Shown here: in pieces, positions 19,334-27,715 of the stretch
Position numbering within the stretch: position 1 is the stretch's first letter
Layout of the letters: every line of letters starts with the position of its first letter
NCBI RefSeq assembly: GCF_002847445.1
Contig: NZ_CP025430.1
Span: 248,001-312,000 of the forward strand
DNA length: 64,000 bases
From: Paracoccus zhejiangensis
Lineage (GTDB): Bacteria; Pseudomonadota; Alphaproteobacteria; Rhodobacterales; Rhodobacteraceae
Direction of reading: 5' to 3'
Translations under genes and position numbers: made by a program
The notes under the pieces: generated by a model
The model's input: only the letters and a program-made list of their open reading frames with translations
The model's database searches: none
Told to the model about the DNA's origin: nothing

Positions 19334-20316
19334 CCGGCAAAGCCACCCGTCGCGCCGTGATCCGGGGAACCGGGCATTACCTGCCCGAGCGCGTGGTCGA
19401 GAACAGCTGGTTCGAGGACAAGCTGGACACCACCGATGACTGGATCCGCTCGCGCAGCGGCATCGAGCGGCGGCATTTCGCGGCCGAGGGTCAGACCACC
19501 AGCGATCTCGCGATCCGCGCCGCCAAGGCGGCGCTGGAGAATGCGGGGCTTCAGCCCGACGATATCGACGCCATCGTGGTGGCGACCTCGACCCCCGACC
19601 TGACCTTCCCGGCGGTGGCGACGATGGTGCAGGCCGGGCTGGGCATGACCCGTGGCTTTGCCTTCGACGTGCAGGCGGTCTGCGCCGGCTTCGTCTTCGC
19701 GCTGGCCAATGCCGAGGGGCTGATCCGCGGCCATCAGGCGGATCGCGTGCTGGTCATCGGCGCCGAGACCTTCAGCCGGATCATGGACTGGACCGACCGC
19801 TCGACCTGCGTGCTGTTCGGCGACGGGGCAGGGGCCGTGGTGCTGGAGGCCGCCGAGGGCGATGGGACCAATGCCGACCGGGGCATCCTGGCGACCGACC
19901 TGAACAGCGACGGGCAATATCGTGACCTGCTTTACGTTGATGGCGGCGTCAGCAGTTCCGGCACGGCCGGGCACCTGCGGATGCAGGGCAATCTGGTCTT
20001 CCGCCATGCAGTCGAGAAGCTGGCCAAGACCGCGCATACCGCGCTGGACAAGGCCGGGCTGAGCACGACTGACGTCGACTGGCTGGTCCCGCATCAGGCC
20101 AATATGCGGATCATCACCTCCACCGCGCAGAAGATGGACCTGCCGATGGAGAAGGTGGTGCTGACGGTCTCGGATCACGGCAATACCTCGGCCGCCTCGA
20201 TCCCGCTGGCCCTTTCGGTTGCCGCCTCGCAGGGGCGGTTCAAGCCGGGCGACCTGATCGTCACCGAGGCGATCGGCGGCGGGCTGAGCTGGGGCTCGGT
20301 GATCCTGCGCTGGTAG
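19330..20316 (+). CDS. fabH: 3-oxoacyl-ACP synthase III
   Basis: FabH condenses acetyl-CoA with malonyl-ACP to start fatty-acid synthesis. The 328-residue protein has the complete Cys-His-Asn triad: Cys118 in AVCAGF, His255 in VPHQANMRI and Asn285 in HGNTSAAS. It overlaps plsX by 4 bases. In related genomes ihfA usually follows soon after; here a repeat element, a zinc-finger gene and a TRAP operon intervene. Confidence 0.98.
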   Translation: MTGKATRRAVIRGTGHYLPERVVENSWFEDKLDTTDDWIRSRSGIERRHFAAEGQTTSDLAIRAAKAALENAGLQPDDIDAIVVATSTPDLTFPAVATMVQAGLGMTRGFAFDVQAVCAGFVFALANAEGLIRGHQADRVLVIGAETFSRIMDWTDRSTCVLFGDGAGAVVLEAAEGDGTNADRGILATDLNSDGQYRDLLYVDGGVSSSGTAGHLRMQGNLVFRHAVEKLAKTAHTALDKAGLSTTDVDWLVPHQANMRIITSTAQKMDLPMEKVVLTVSDHGNTSAASIPLALSVAASQGRFKPGDLIVTEAIGGGLSWGSVILRW

Positions 20317-20352
20317 GCGCGACCATCTGACCTTTTCGAGCGAACCAACGCA

Positions 20353-20520
20353 GGGCAGCGCGCGACCGCGGGTGCGCGCTGCCGGCGCTTGTGCTGAGAA
20401 CCTTTATGGCGCCGCCGCATCGAACGGCTGTTCGGCGTGGATCGGCACCGAAGCGCGCGCCCGTGGGGCGGTCGCGCGCTGCCCGGCGGGCTTGCAGCCC
20501 GCGCATCGGGCAGGGTCTGC
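20353..20520 (-). repeat. Covarying intergenic element, copy A
   Basis: One of seven complete ~170-bp elements, read on the minus strand between the convergent fabH and DksA-like genes. The closing arms GGGCAGCGCGCGACCGC (20353-20369) and its exact complement (20468-20484) pair over 17 bp. Inner hairpins are formed by GCAGCGCGC/GCGCGCTGC and by AGCGCGCG/CGCGCGCT. The core hairpin CGAAC-AGCC-GTTCG and the heptamer CCATAAA are present. The 5' part, beginning GCAGACCC at 20520, forms a further hairpin with stem TGCCCG/CGGGCA. Confidence 0.85.
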
Positions 20521-20529
20521 GGCCCAACC

Positions 20530-20799
20530 CTATTTCAGCTGCGAATCCTTGCTGCCGCGCCGGTTGATCCCGCCCACGGCCTTGAAGCTCTTGTCACGCC
20601 CCTGCTGGCAGTCGATGCAGAGCTGCACCCCCGGCACCGCTTGGCGTCGCGCCTCGGGGATCGGCTCGTCGCAATCCACGCAGAACTCGGCGCTTTCGCC
20701 GCCCTGCCGCTGCCGCGCCCGCATCCGCTCGATCGCTTCCTGCGTCGAGACCTCGATCTGTTCGTTTACCGCGCCGTCCTGCGCCCATCCACCGGCCAT
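20530..20799 (-). CDS. Short TraR/DksA-type C4 zinc-finger protein
   Basis: An 89-residue protein with a C4 zinc finger, Cys40, Cys43, Cys61 and Cys64 (CVDC ... CIDC), matching the C-terminal part of DksA/TraR and the short YbiI-like group. It lacks the long coiled-coil finger of full DksA, so direct action in the RNA polymerase secondary channel is uncertain. AGGAG precedes the ATG at good spacing. It is divergent from the TRAP operon and convergent with fabH, with element copy A filling the gap. Confidence 0.85.
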   Translation of the reverse strand: MAGGWAQDGAVNEQIEVSTQEAIERMRARQRQGGESAEFCVDCDEPIPEARRQAVPGVQLCIDCQQGRDKSFKAVGGINRRGSKDSQLK

Positions 20800-20940
20800 G
20801 GCTCTCTCCTTCTTCCTGCAAAGATAGGTATTGCCGACCCTTAGCGCAAACAGGCCCCGCGAGCGGTTGACAGCCCCGCGCCCCCCTTGCAGTCTCTGCA
20901 GCGAAACGCGGCGAGCAACGACCGCGCGAGGGAGGACATC

Positions 20941-21462
20941 TTGCCCATCATCCGTCTGATCGACGGCATCAATGAGGTCGTCGGCCGCATCGTCTCGGTC
21001 GTGGCGATCCTGTTTGCCGGGATCATCATCTATGATGTCGTCATGCGCTACGTCTTCGGCGACCCGACCCGTTGGGCCTTCGACGTGACCAAGCAGCTTT
21101 ACGGCTTCTATTTCATCATGCTGGGCGGCTATGCCCTGCGTCACCAGGCACATGTGCGGGTCGATCTGGTCACCGCGCGGCTGGGGTCGGGAGCGCGCCG
21201 GCTGGTCGAGGCGCTTGGCTATCTGATCTTCTTCTTCCCCTTCGCGGTGATCTTCCTGCGCGAAAGCTGGAAATTCGCCATGACCTCGTGGCGGCAGGGC
21301 GAGGTGACCTATGGCGCGGTCTCGCTGCCGGTCTATCCGCTGAAGCTCGCCATGGCCGCGGCTGCGGCGCTGCTGTTGATCCAGGGGATCAGCGAATTCC
21401 TGAAGCTGGTGTTGAACCGGACCAATACCCCCGACCCCGAGGAGGCGCTTGATGTCCGGTGA
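20941..21462 (+). CDS. TRAP transporter small permease (DctQ type)
   Basis: The small membrane subunit of a tripartite ATP-independent periplasmic transporter. The 173-residue protein has four predicted membrane helices; IIIYDVVMRYVFGDPTRWAFDVTK is the DctQ signature. The start is a TTG at 20941 preceded by GGAGG with 5-base spacing, much better than the TTG 54 bases upstream. It overlaps the large permease gene by 11 bases. The gene order here is small permease, large permease, binding protein. Confidence 0.92.
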   Translation: MPIIRLIDGINEVVGRIVSVVAILFAGIIIYDVVMRYVFGDPTRWAFDVTKQLYGFYFIMLGGYALRHQAHVRVDLVTARLGSGARRLVEALGYLIFFFPFAVIFLRESWKFAMTSWRQGEVTYGAVSLPVYPLKLAMAAAAALLLIQGISEFLKLVLNRTNTPDPEEALDVR

Positions 21463-22783
21463 AACGATCGGCCTGATCATGGCCGGGATGCTGGTGCTTG
21501 GCCTGTTCATGGGTCACCCGCTGGCCTTCGTTCTCGGCGGCACGGCGGTGCTGGGGGCCTTCATCGCCGGCAAGCCGATGGTGCTGGGCATCGTCATCAA
21601 CCGCATCTTCGGCGATGTGCTGGACAATTACGTGCTGATCGCCATCCCGCTGTTCGTGCTGATGGCGCGCTTTCTCAGCGACAGCGGCGTCACCGACCGG
21701 ATGTTCGAGGCGCTGCGCCACCTGATGGCGCGCGTGACCGGCGGCCTGGGTCTCGCCGTGGTGTTCATCTCGATCCTGCTGGCCGCGACCACCGGCATCA
21801 TCGGCGCCTCGATCACCGTCATGGGCATGATGGCGCTGCGGCCGATGCTGCAATACGGCTATGACAAGCGGCTGGCGACCGGGCTCATCGGCGCCTCGGG
21901 CTGCCTTGGCATCCTGATCCCGCCCTCGATCATGCTGATCCTGATGGCTTCCTATGCGCCGGGCCTGTCGGTCGGGCAGCTGTTCGCCGGGGCGATGATC
22001 CCGGGGGTCCTCTTGGGCCTGATGTACGCACTCTATGTCGCCGTCATCGCCTGGGTCCGGCCGGAATGGGCGCCGCCGGTGAAGGACGAGGAGCAGATCA
22101 GCCGGGGCGAGCTGTGGAAGATGCTGCTGATCGAGGCGGTGCCGCCGCTGGTCCTGATCCTCGGCATCCTCGGTTCGATGCTGGCGGGAATCGCCACGGC
22201 GACCGAGGCCAGCGCCATCGGCGCGGCACTGGCGCTGCTGATCGTGATCTTCCGCGGCCGCTTCGAATGGCGCACCTTCTACTCGGCGCTGCTGGAAACC
22301 GGCCGCACCAGCGCGATGATCCTCTTCATCGTCGTCGGCGCCACCGCCTTTACCGGCGTCTTCAACATCACCGGGGGGCTGCGCGCCAGCCAGGACCTGA
22401 TCCGCGGGCTGGCCGATGATCCCTATACGCTGGTGGCGGTGATGCTGCTGGTGGTGTTCATCCTCGGCATGTTCCTCGACTGGACCGGGATCGTGCTGCT
22501 GTCCTTCCCGATCTTCCTGCCCCTGGTCAGCGAGATGGGCATCGATCCCCTGTGGTTCGTGATCCTGATGGCGGTGGTCCTGCAGACCAGCTTCCTGTCG
22601 CCGCCCTTCGGCTATGCGCTGTTCTACATGCGGGCGATCGCGCCACCCGAGGTCTCGACCGGCGACATCATCCGCGGCGTTCTGCCCTTCATCCTGCTGG
22701 TGCTGGTGATGTGCGGCCTGATCATCCTGTTCCCGGCGCTGGTCAGCTGGCTGCCGACAACGCTTTACGGTCCGGCCTCGTGA
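21452..22783 (+). CDS. TRAP transporter large permease (DctM type)
   Basis: The 443-residue channel subunit of the TRAP transporter, with about 12 hydrophobic segments. IGASITVMGMMALRPML and SGCLGILIPPSIMLILMASYA are the typical DctM repeats, and TSFLSPPFGYALFYMRAIAP is the C-terminal signature seen in the mannitol/chloroaromatic-type branch. GGAGG lies upstream of the ATG, inside the end of the small-permease gene. Uptake would be driven by a sodium or proton gradient. The substrate is probably an organic acid anion but is not shown by sequence. Confidence 0.93.
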   Translation: MSGETIGLIMAGMLVLGLFMGHPLAFVLGGTAVLGAFIAGKPMVLGIVINRIFGDVLDNYVLIAIPLFVLMARFLSDSGVTDRMFEALRHLMARVTGGLGLAVVFISILLAATTGIIGASITVMGMMALRPMLQYGYDKRLATGLIGASGCLGILIPPSIMLILMASYAPGLSVGQLFAGAMIPGVLLGLMYALYVAVIAWVRPEWAPPVKDEEQISRGELWKMLLIEAVPPLVLILGILGSMLAGIATATEASAIGAALALLIVIFRGRFEWRTFYSALLETGRTSAMILFIVVGATAFTGVFNITGGLRASQDLIRGLADDPYTLVAVMLLVVFILGMFLDWTGIVLLSFPIFLPLVSEMGIDPLWFVILMAVVLQTSFLSPPFGYALFYMRAIAPPEVSTGDIIRGVLPFILLVLVMCGLIILFPALVSWLPTTLYGPAS

Positions 22784-22817
22784 GGGCCGGGCAACTGAAT
22801 TCAACAAGGAGGTAACA

Positions 22818-23909
22818 ATGAAAAAGATGATGACCGGGGCCGCGCTGGCCGCCGTGACGCTGGCCGCCGCGCCGGCCATGGCCGAGACCTGGCAAATGAC
22901 CTCGACCTGGCCGTCGAGCCTCGAGCTGGTCGAGATCGACAAGCATTTCGTCAAGCTTGCCAATGACATGATCCCCGATGATCAGCTGAACATCGAGTTC
23001 TTCGAGGGCGGTTCGCTGGTCCCCGCGGGCGAGGTTTTCGGCGCGGTCGAATCGGGCACCATTCAGGCGGGCGGCGACTGGCCGGGCTATTGGGCGGGCC
23101 GCGACAGTGCCTTCTCGCCACTGGCGACCACTTCGGCGCTGTTCAACGCCGTCGATTACATCAACTGGATCCAGGAATGGGGCGGGGCCGAGCTTTACAA
23201 CGAGGTCTATGGCAAGTTCGGCATGGTCTACCTGCCTTACGGCGTGACCAACAACGAATCGGGTTTCCGCACCGTCGACAAGCCGATCCAGACCACCGAG
23301 GACCTGAAGGGCCTGCGCCTGCGTCTCTCGGGCTATGAGCAGGGTAAACTGCTGGAGAAGCTGGGCGGCAACCAGGTCAGCATGGCCGGCGGCGAGATCT
23401 ACCAGTCGTTGGAGCGCGGCGTGATCGACGGGGCCGAATTCTCGACCCCGAACGTCGACTGGTCGGGCGGCTTCCAGCAGGTGACCAAGTACTGGTCCAC
23501 CCCGGGCTGGCACCAGTCGGCCTCGGTCTTCGGCGTGATGATCAACAAGGCCAGCTGGGATGCCCTGACGCCGGAAGTGCAGGAGACGCTGAAGGTCGCG
23601 GCCTCGGCCAACCTTCTGTGGTCGCTGGCCTTCACCGAGAAGCGCGCCACCGAAGCCTATGCCGAGTTCAAGAATGCCGGCACCGAGATCACCCGTCTGG
23701 ATGATGCGACGCTGGAAAACATTCAGACGCTCGCCAACGAGACGATCGAGGAAGCCGCCTGCGAGAATCCCCTCTCGGCGAAAGTCTATGCCAGCATGAT
23801 CACCTACCTGCAGGACTATAGCCAATGGCGGGATGCTTCGGCGCCCTACAATCTGGGCCGCTCGCCGAACGGCCCCGACCTCGCCAAGATTCAGGCCTGC
23901 GCCGGGTGA
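22818..23909 (+). CDS. TRAP transporter substrate-binding protein (DctP type)
   Basis: A 363-residue periplasmic binding protein with a Sec signal peptide cleaved after AMA at residue 22. The DctP fold is recognisable from TSTWPSSLELVE, the segment VFGAVESGTIQAG, RLRLSGYEQGKLLEKLGG and GGEIYQSLERGVIDGAEFS. An ideal AAGGAGG ribosome site stands 5 bases before the ATG, which suits a binding protein made in excess over the permeases. It is last in the operon, followed by a strong hairpin at 23958. The substrate is unknown; the aromatic-rich pocket region GDWPGYWAGRD resembles 2-oxo or organic acid binders. Confidence 0.93.
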   Translation: MKKMMTGAALAAVTLAAAPAMAETWQMTSTWPSSLELVEIDKHFVKLANDMIPDDQLNIEFFEGGSLVPAGEVFGAVESGTIQAGGDWPGYWAGRDSAFSPLATTSALFNAVDYINWIQEWGGAELYNEVYGKFGMVYLPYGVTNNESGFRTVDKPIQTTEDLKGLRLRLSGYEQGKLLEKLGGNQVSMAGGEIYQSLERGVIDGAEFSTPNVDWSGGFQQVTKYWSTPGWHQSASVFGVMINKASWDALTPEVQETLKVAASANLLWSLAFTEKRATEAYAEFKNAGTEITRLDDATLENIQTLANETIEEAACENPLSAKVYASMITYLQDYSQWRDASAPYNLGRSPNGPDLAKIQACAG

Positions 23910-23957
23910 TTTGGGCGTGACGCGGCGGTAAACCGCGCAAAATCAACGGAAAACCAA

Positions 23958-23984
23958 GGGGCGGGGGAACGATTCCTCCGCCCC
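23958..23984 (+). terminator. Hairpin after the TRAP operon
   Basis: A 12-bp stem (GGGGCGGGGGAA with TTCCTCCGCCCC, one G-T pair) and a 3-base loop lies 49 bases after the binding-protein stop. The T-tract is weak (GATTGTTG), so efficiency is uncertain. It separates the TRAP operon from ihfA. Confidence 0.65.
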
Positions 23985-24043
23985 GATTGTTGACAGGCCA
24001 TGCGAAACCGAACAATCATGGATGCAATCGACAGGGTGCAGGT

Positions 24044-24346
24044 ATGAGTGAAAAGACGCTGACACGAATGGATCTGGCCGAGGCCGTTTTCCGCGAAGTC
24101 GGTCTGTCGCGACATGAATCGGCGCAGCTTGTGGAAAGCGTGCTGGGTCATATCTCGGATGCGCTGGTGTCGGGTCATCAGGTCAAGATCTCGTCCTTCG
24201 GCACCTTCTCGGTCCGCGACAAGAACGAACGCATCGGCCGCAACCCCAAGACCGGGGAAGAGGTGCCGATCACCCCGCGCCGCGTTCTGTCCTTCCGGCC
24301 CTCGCATCTGATGAAGGATCGCGTTGCGGCAGGCAACAAGAGCTGA
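24044..24346 (+). CDS. ihfA: Integration host factor subunit alpha
   Basis: IHF-alpha is a 100-residue DNA-bending protein that works with IHF-beta in recombination, transcription and nucleoid structure. The start [16 protein letters not shown] and the DNA-binding arm segment [19 protein letters not shown] (about residues 63-81) are typical. The ATG at 24044 matches the family N-terminus. merR follows after 14 bases. IHF-beta is not in the window. Confidence 0.97.
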   Translation: MSEKTLTRMDLAEAVFREVGLSRHESAQLVESVLGHISDALVSGHQVKISSFGTFSVRDKNERIGRNPKTGEEVPITPRRVLSFRPSHLMKDRVAAGNKS

Positions 24347-24360
24347 GGATCTCCTGACAC

Positions 24361-25011
24361 ATGGCCAAGGGCGCAGAGGCATTCCGGTCCATCGGCGAGG
24401 TCGCCAAGCTGATCGGAGTCGCGCCGCATGTCCTGCGCTATTGGGAGACGCAGTTCAGCCTGCTGAAGCCGATGAAGCGTGGCGATGGCCGCCGCTATTA
24501 CCGACCCGACGACGTGCGACTTGCCGCCGGCCTCTGCGAGGTGCTGCGCGACGAGGGGCTGACCATCCGCGGTGCCAAGAAACTGCTGGCCAAGGATCGC
24601 GGGGAATCGGTCCGGGCGCGCGGCGCGCTGAAGCTGGGCGAGGTGCTGGAAGCCGAGGAGGCCGAGGAGACGGCGGTGGTCGAGACGCCTGCCGCCCGGC
24701 CACCCGCCGCCGAGCAGACGGCCGCCAGCCTGTCGGAACAGGACGAGCCCGCCCGTGGCCCGCGTGCGCGCAACCGCAAGCGCCCGGCGGGTCATGCCCC
24801 CGGCCCGCTGCCGCTTTTCCCCGAAGATGCCGTTACCGCGCCTGCCTCAGCTGCCAAGGCCAGCCCCGTCGATGCCCGGCAGGCCGGTTGGCTTGGTGAA
24901 CTGACCCGCGCCAACGGGGCTTTGCGTGCCCATCCGGGCGGCTCGCATCTGCCCGATCGGGCGCTCGAGCAGGCGCTGCGGCTGCTGGACGCCATCGCCG
25001 ATCACTATTGA
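24361..25011 (+). CDS. MerR-family transcriptional regulator
   Basis: A 216-residue regulator. The N-terminal MerR winged helix-turn-helix is clear: FRSIGEVAKLIGVAPHVLRYWETQFSLLKP ... GRRYYRPDDVRLAAGLCEVL. Unlike metal-sensing MerR proteins, the C-terminal half lacks cysteines and is Ala/Pro/Arg-rich. It belongs to the MerR type usually located beside ihfA in Rhodobacteraceae; its target is unknown. tRNA-Pro follows. Confidence 0.9.
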   Translation: MAKGAEAFRSIGEVAKLIGVAPHVLRYWETQFSLLKPMKRGDGRRYYRPDDVRLAAGLCEVLRDEGLTIRGAKKLLAKDRGESVRARGALKLGEVLEAEEAEETAVVETPAARPPAAEQTAASLSEQDEPARGPRARNRKRPAGHAPGPLPLFPEDAVTAPASAAKASPVDARQAGWLGELTRANGALRAHPGGSHLPDRALEQALRLLDAIADHY

Positions 25012-25094
25012 TCAGACGAGATGTTTGGCCGGCATGATTTTTCCGCCTTCCGGCCCTTGTGCTGCCCGTCCGCTTCGATCTATATGGCCGGCGT

Positions 25095-25172
25095 CGGGCC
25101 GTGGCGCAGCCTGGTTAGCGCGTCCGTCTGGGGGGCGGAAGGCCGAGAGTTCGAATCTCTCCGGCCCGACCA
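25095..25172 (+). tRNA. tRNA-Pro (anticodon GGG)
   Basis: A complete cloverleaf of 78 bases including an encoded CCA. Acceptor stem CGGGCCG pairs with CGGCCCG; the D arm has GCGC/GCGC; the anticodon arm TCCGT/GCGGA holds loop CTGGGGG with anticodon GGG; the T arm is GAGAG-TTCGAAT-CTCTC. It reads proline codons CCC and CCT. Confidence 0.97.
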
Positions 25173-25179
25173 TTCCGAA

Positions 25180-25209
25180 AACGCCCATCCCCTTGCGGGG
25201 GTGGGCGTT
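25180..25209 (+). terminator. Hairpin behind tRNA-Pro
   Basis: A 13-bp stem AACGCCCATCCCC/GGGGGTGGGCGTT (one T-G pair) with loop TTGC starts 8 bases after the tRNA. There is no strong T-tract, so it may act as terminator or as a 3' processing barrier. Confidence 0.65.
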
Positions 25210-25229
25210 CGCTTATCCGGGGGTTTCTG

Positions 25230-26300
25230 ATGAACGGCGTCCTTCCTGACACGCGGATCAAGGCGCTGATCGCCGAGGGCGCGATTTCCGCCAGCCCCGC
25301 GATCATCCCCGAACAGATCCAGCCTGCCAGCCTTGACCTGCGGCTTGGCACCACTGCCTATCGCCTGCGCGCCAGCTTCCTGACCGGCAAGGGCCGGCGG
25401 GTGATGGAAAGGCTGCCGGATTTCCAGATGCACCAGATGGACCTGACCGATGGTGCCGTGCTGGAACGCGGCTGCGTCTATCTGGTGCCGCTGATGGAGC
25501 GTCTGGCCCTGCCGAAGGGGCTGACCGCCGTTGCCAATGCCAAATCCTCGACCGGGCGGCTGGACCTGCTGACCCGGCTGGTGACCGATGACGGCACCGA
25601 GTTTGACCGGCTGCCCGAGGGCTATGACGGCCCGATCTATGCCGAGATCTGCCCGCGCAGTTTCAGCGTGCTGGTGCGGCCGGGGATGCGGCTGAACCAG
25701 CTGCGGCTGCGCGAGGGGCAGGCGGTGCTGACCGATCCCGAACTGGTGTCATTGAACGAGGCGCAGCCCCTCGTGACCGGCGGCCCGGCGCTGATCGATC
25801 AGGGGCTGGGCTTTTCCGTCGATCTGCGCCCCGAGACGGGTGATCTGGTCGGTTACCGCGCCAAGCCGCATAGCGGCGTCGTCGACCTGGACCGGATCGG
25901 CGCCTATGACGCGCGCGAGTTCTGGGACCAGCTGCACACGACCGAGGGCCGGCTGATCCTCGATCCCGGTGCCTTCTACATACTCGTCAGCCGCGAGGCG
26001 GTGGCGATTCCCCCTGATTACGCCGCCGAGATGGCCCCCTATCTGGCGATGGTGGGCGAGTTCCGGGTGCATTATGCCGGCTTCTTCGATCCCGGCTTCG
26101 GCGTGGGCGAGGCCGGCCACGGTGCGCGGGGCGTGCTGGAAGTGCGCTGCCACGAGGCGCCCTTCGTGCTTGAACACGGGCAGGTCGTCGGCCGTCTGGT
26201 CTATGAGCGCATGGCCGAGCGGCCCGAACGGCTCTATGGCGAGGGGATCAAGTCGAACTACCAGGGGCAGGGGCTGAAGCTGGCGAAACAGTTCGCCTAA
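25230..26300 (+). CDS. dcd: 2'-deoxycytidine 5'-triphosphate deaminase (long, duplicated form)
   Basis: A 356-residue dCTP deaminase of the long alphaproteobacterial type, making dUTP for thymidylate synthesis. The dUTPase-like fold appears twice. The N-terminal half has QPASLDLRLGTTAYRLR, ANAKSSTGRLDLL and VLVRPGMRLNQLRL; the C-terminal half has GVVDL, YILVSREAVAIPP and FFDPGFG...RGVLEVR, which resembles the usual HIDPGW..ITLE active-site region. Standard Dcd proteins are about 190 residues. The stop overlaps the convergent VOC gene by 4 bases. Confidence 0.92.
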   Translation: MNGVLPDTRIKALIAEGAISASPAIIPEQIQPASLDLRLGTTAYRLRASFLTGKGRRVMERLPDFQMHQMDLTDGAVLERGCVYLVPLMERLALPKGLTAVANAKSSTGRLDLLTRLVTDDGTEFDRLPEGYDGPIYAEICPRSFSVLVRPGMRLNQLRLREGQAVLTDPELVSLNEAQPLVTGGPALIDQGLGFSVDLRPETGDLVGYRAKPHSGVVDLDRIGAYDAREFWDQLHTTEGRLILDPGAFYILVSREAVAIPPDYAAEMAPYLAMVGEFRVHYAGFFDPGFGVGEAGHGARGVLEVRCHEAPFVLEHGQVVGRLVYERMAERPERLYGEGIKSNYQGQGLKLAKQFA

Positions 26301-26740
26301 GCGGTCCAGATGGCCGGGTCGGCAATCTCGATCGAATTGCCTGCCGGATCGCGGAAATAGATCGAGCGCGCGCCGTTCGGCCAGTGGAAATCCGCCTCGA
26401 TGGCGATGCCTGCGGCTTCCAGATGCGTGCGCCAGCGGTCCAGCGTCTCGGGCGCGGCGGCAAGGCAGTAATGCCCCGGACCGCGCGTCCCATGCGGCGG
26501 CACCGGCAAGCGGGCGTCAGGGGCGGGTGGATGCTCGGTCACCTCGGCGCGGAACACCAGCAGCACCTGTGGCCGGGGGCTTTCCGCGACACGGAAGAAG
26601 GCATGACGGTTCGGCACCCGCTGGAAGCAGGGCAGACCGATGACGCCCTGCCAGAACCCCACCGCCGCGTCGAGATCATCGACGTAAAGCGCTGATTCCA
26701 GCGTGCCGAGCTGCGGCGGAATGGCAGAGGTCTCGCTCAT
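26297..26740 (-). CDS. VOC (glyoxalase/bleomycin resistance) superfamily protein
   Basis: A 147-residue single-domain VOC protein with the paired beta-alpha-beta-beta-beta modules: LESALYVDDLDAAVGFWQGVIGLP at the start and FHWPNGARSIYFRDPAGNSIEIADP at the end, where the final Glu is a usual metal ligand. GHYCLAAAPETLDRW supplies the His of the second module. The substrate cannot be told; glyoxalase, dioxygenase and resistance proteins share this fold. It is convergent with the dCTP deaminase gene. Confidence 0.88.
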   Translation of the reverse strand: MSETSAIPPQLGTLESALYVDDLDAAVGFWQGVIGLPCFQRVPNRHAFFRVAESPRPQVLLVFRAEVTEHPPAPDARLPVPPHGTRGPGHYCLAAAPETLDRWRTHLEAAGIAIEADFHWPNGARSIYFRDPAGNSIEIADPAIWTA

Positions 26741-26923
26741 CTTCCCAGCCTGCCACGGGGGACGAGATGCCGCAATGCGTCATGCGCCTGTCACAGCCGC
26801 AGGCTATTCCTTGGGCACCAATACATGCAGGGGCTTGTCAGATTTCCGACGCGATATATAGTCATCGTATCGGATCGAAGCTTTGCCCCGAAACCGCCTG
26901 AAGGGGCAGATGGGAAGGCGCCT

Positions 26924-27517
26924 ATGCTGGACGACCACGGTGATTTCAGGACCCATTTCGTGCGCGAGCCCGCCAGCCTGCGCCATCACCCGGCACTGGT
27001 CCTGAACGCCGATTACCGTCCGCTCTCCTACTACCCACTGTCGCTCTGGCCCTGGCAAGAGGCGATCAAGGCGGTCTTCCTGGACCGGGTCAGCATTCTG
27101 GCCGAATATGACGAGGTGGTCCGAAGTCAGCGACAGGCCTTCCGGATACCCTCGGTTGTCGTTCTGAAGGATTATGTGAGACCCAGGAAGCGCGTGGCAT
27201 TCACGCGCTTCAATCTTTTTCTGCGGGACGAATTTTCCTGCCAGTATTGCGGTGGCAAGGGCGACCTAACCTTTGATCATGTGGTGCCGCGCTCGCGCGG
27301 GGGGATTACCTCGTGGGAGAACGTGGTCGCCGCCTGTTCGCCCTGCAACCTGAAGAAGGCCAACAAGTCGCTGCGCCATTCCGGCATGAGCCTGCGCCGC
27401 CAGCCGCGCTGCCCGACCAGCGAGGAGATGCACGCCCATGGCCGCCGCTTCCCGCCGAACCACCTGCATGAGAGCTGGATGGATTTCCTCTACTGGGATG
27501 CCGAGCTGGAAAGCTGA
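26924..27517 (+). CDS. HNH endonuclease family protein
   Basis: A 197-residue protein with a C-terminal HNH nuclease domain: Cys106 and Cys109, Asp118-His119 in the DHVVPRSRGG motif, Asn133, and Cys138/Cys141, a zinc-stabilised HNH finger. The N-terminal part HHPALVLNADYRPLSYYPLSLWPWQEA is typical of a conserved chromosomal family found in most Rhodobacteraceae and is not linked to phage here. GGGAAGG precedes ATG 26924 at 5 bases, which decided the start over longer frames. The cellular role is unknown. Confidence 0.9.
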   Translation: MLDDHGDFRTHFVREPASLRHHPALVLNADYRPLSYYPLSLWPWQEAIKAVFLDRVSILAEYDEVVRSQRQAFRIPSVVVLKDYVRPRKRVAFTRFNLFLRDEFSCQYCGGKGDLTFDHVVPRSRGGITSWENVVAACSPCNLKKANKSLRHSGMSLRRQPRCPTSEEMHAHGRRFPPNHLHESWMDFLYWDAELES

Positions 27518-27530
27518 CAGCCGGTTGAGC

Positions 27531-27700
27531 GATGACCCCGCCCGGATGCGCCGCGCAAGCGGCCCGGGCGAGCGCCTGCCCGTCCCCCGGGCTGGCGCTT
27601 TGGTGCCGCTGGCGAGACGGTCGAGGGCAGGAGGGACTTGGCACCATAAAGGGAACTGGCGAGGCGTCGGCGGCGCCATCCCACGGGCCGGCGCGCGCCC
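27531..27700 (+). repeat. Covarying intergenic element, copy B
   Basis: A complete copy on the plus strand between convergent HNH and nadB genes. Closing arms are GGGCGAGCGCCTGCCCGT (27566-27583) and 27683-27700, paired at 16 of 18 positions. The 5' hairpin stem is GCCCGG/CCGGGC with inner CCGC/GCGG; the second hairpin has AGCGCC/GGCGCT. The core lacks CGAAC/GTTCG but has TTTGGTGCC facing TTGGCACCATAAAG, so it belongs with copy F. Confidence 0.85.
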
Positions 27701-27715
27701 TCTGTCGGCATTCCG

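Noticed and set aside
25095-25229. Integration site at the tRNA-Pro 3' end
   Set aside because: No integrase gene or duplicated tRNA 3' end is present nearby, and the following gene is a housekeeping deaminase.
26924-27517. HNH protein as part of a phage or defence system
   Set aside because: Its neighbours are core genes, its composition is host-like, and this HNH family is a common single chromosomal gene in the group.
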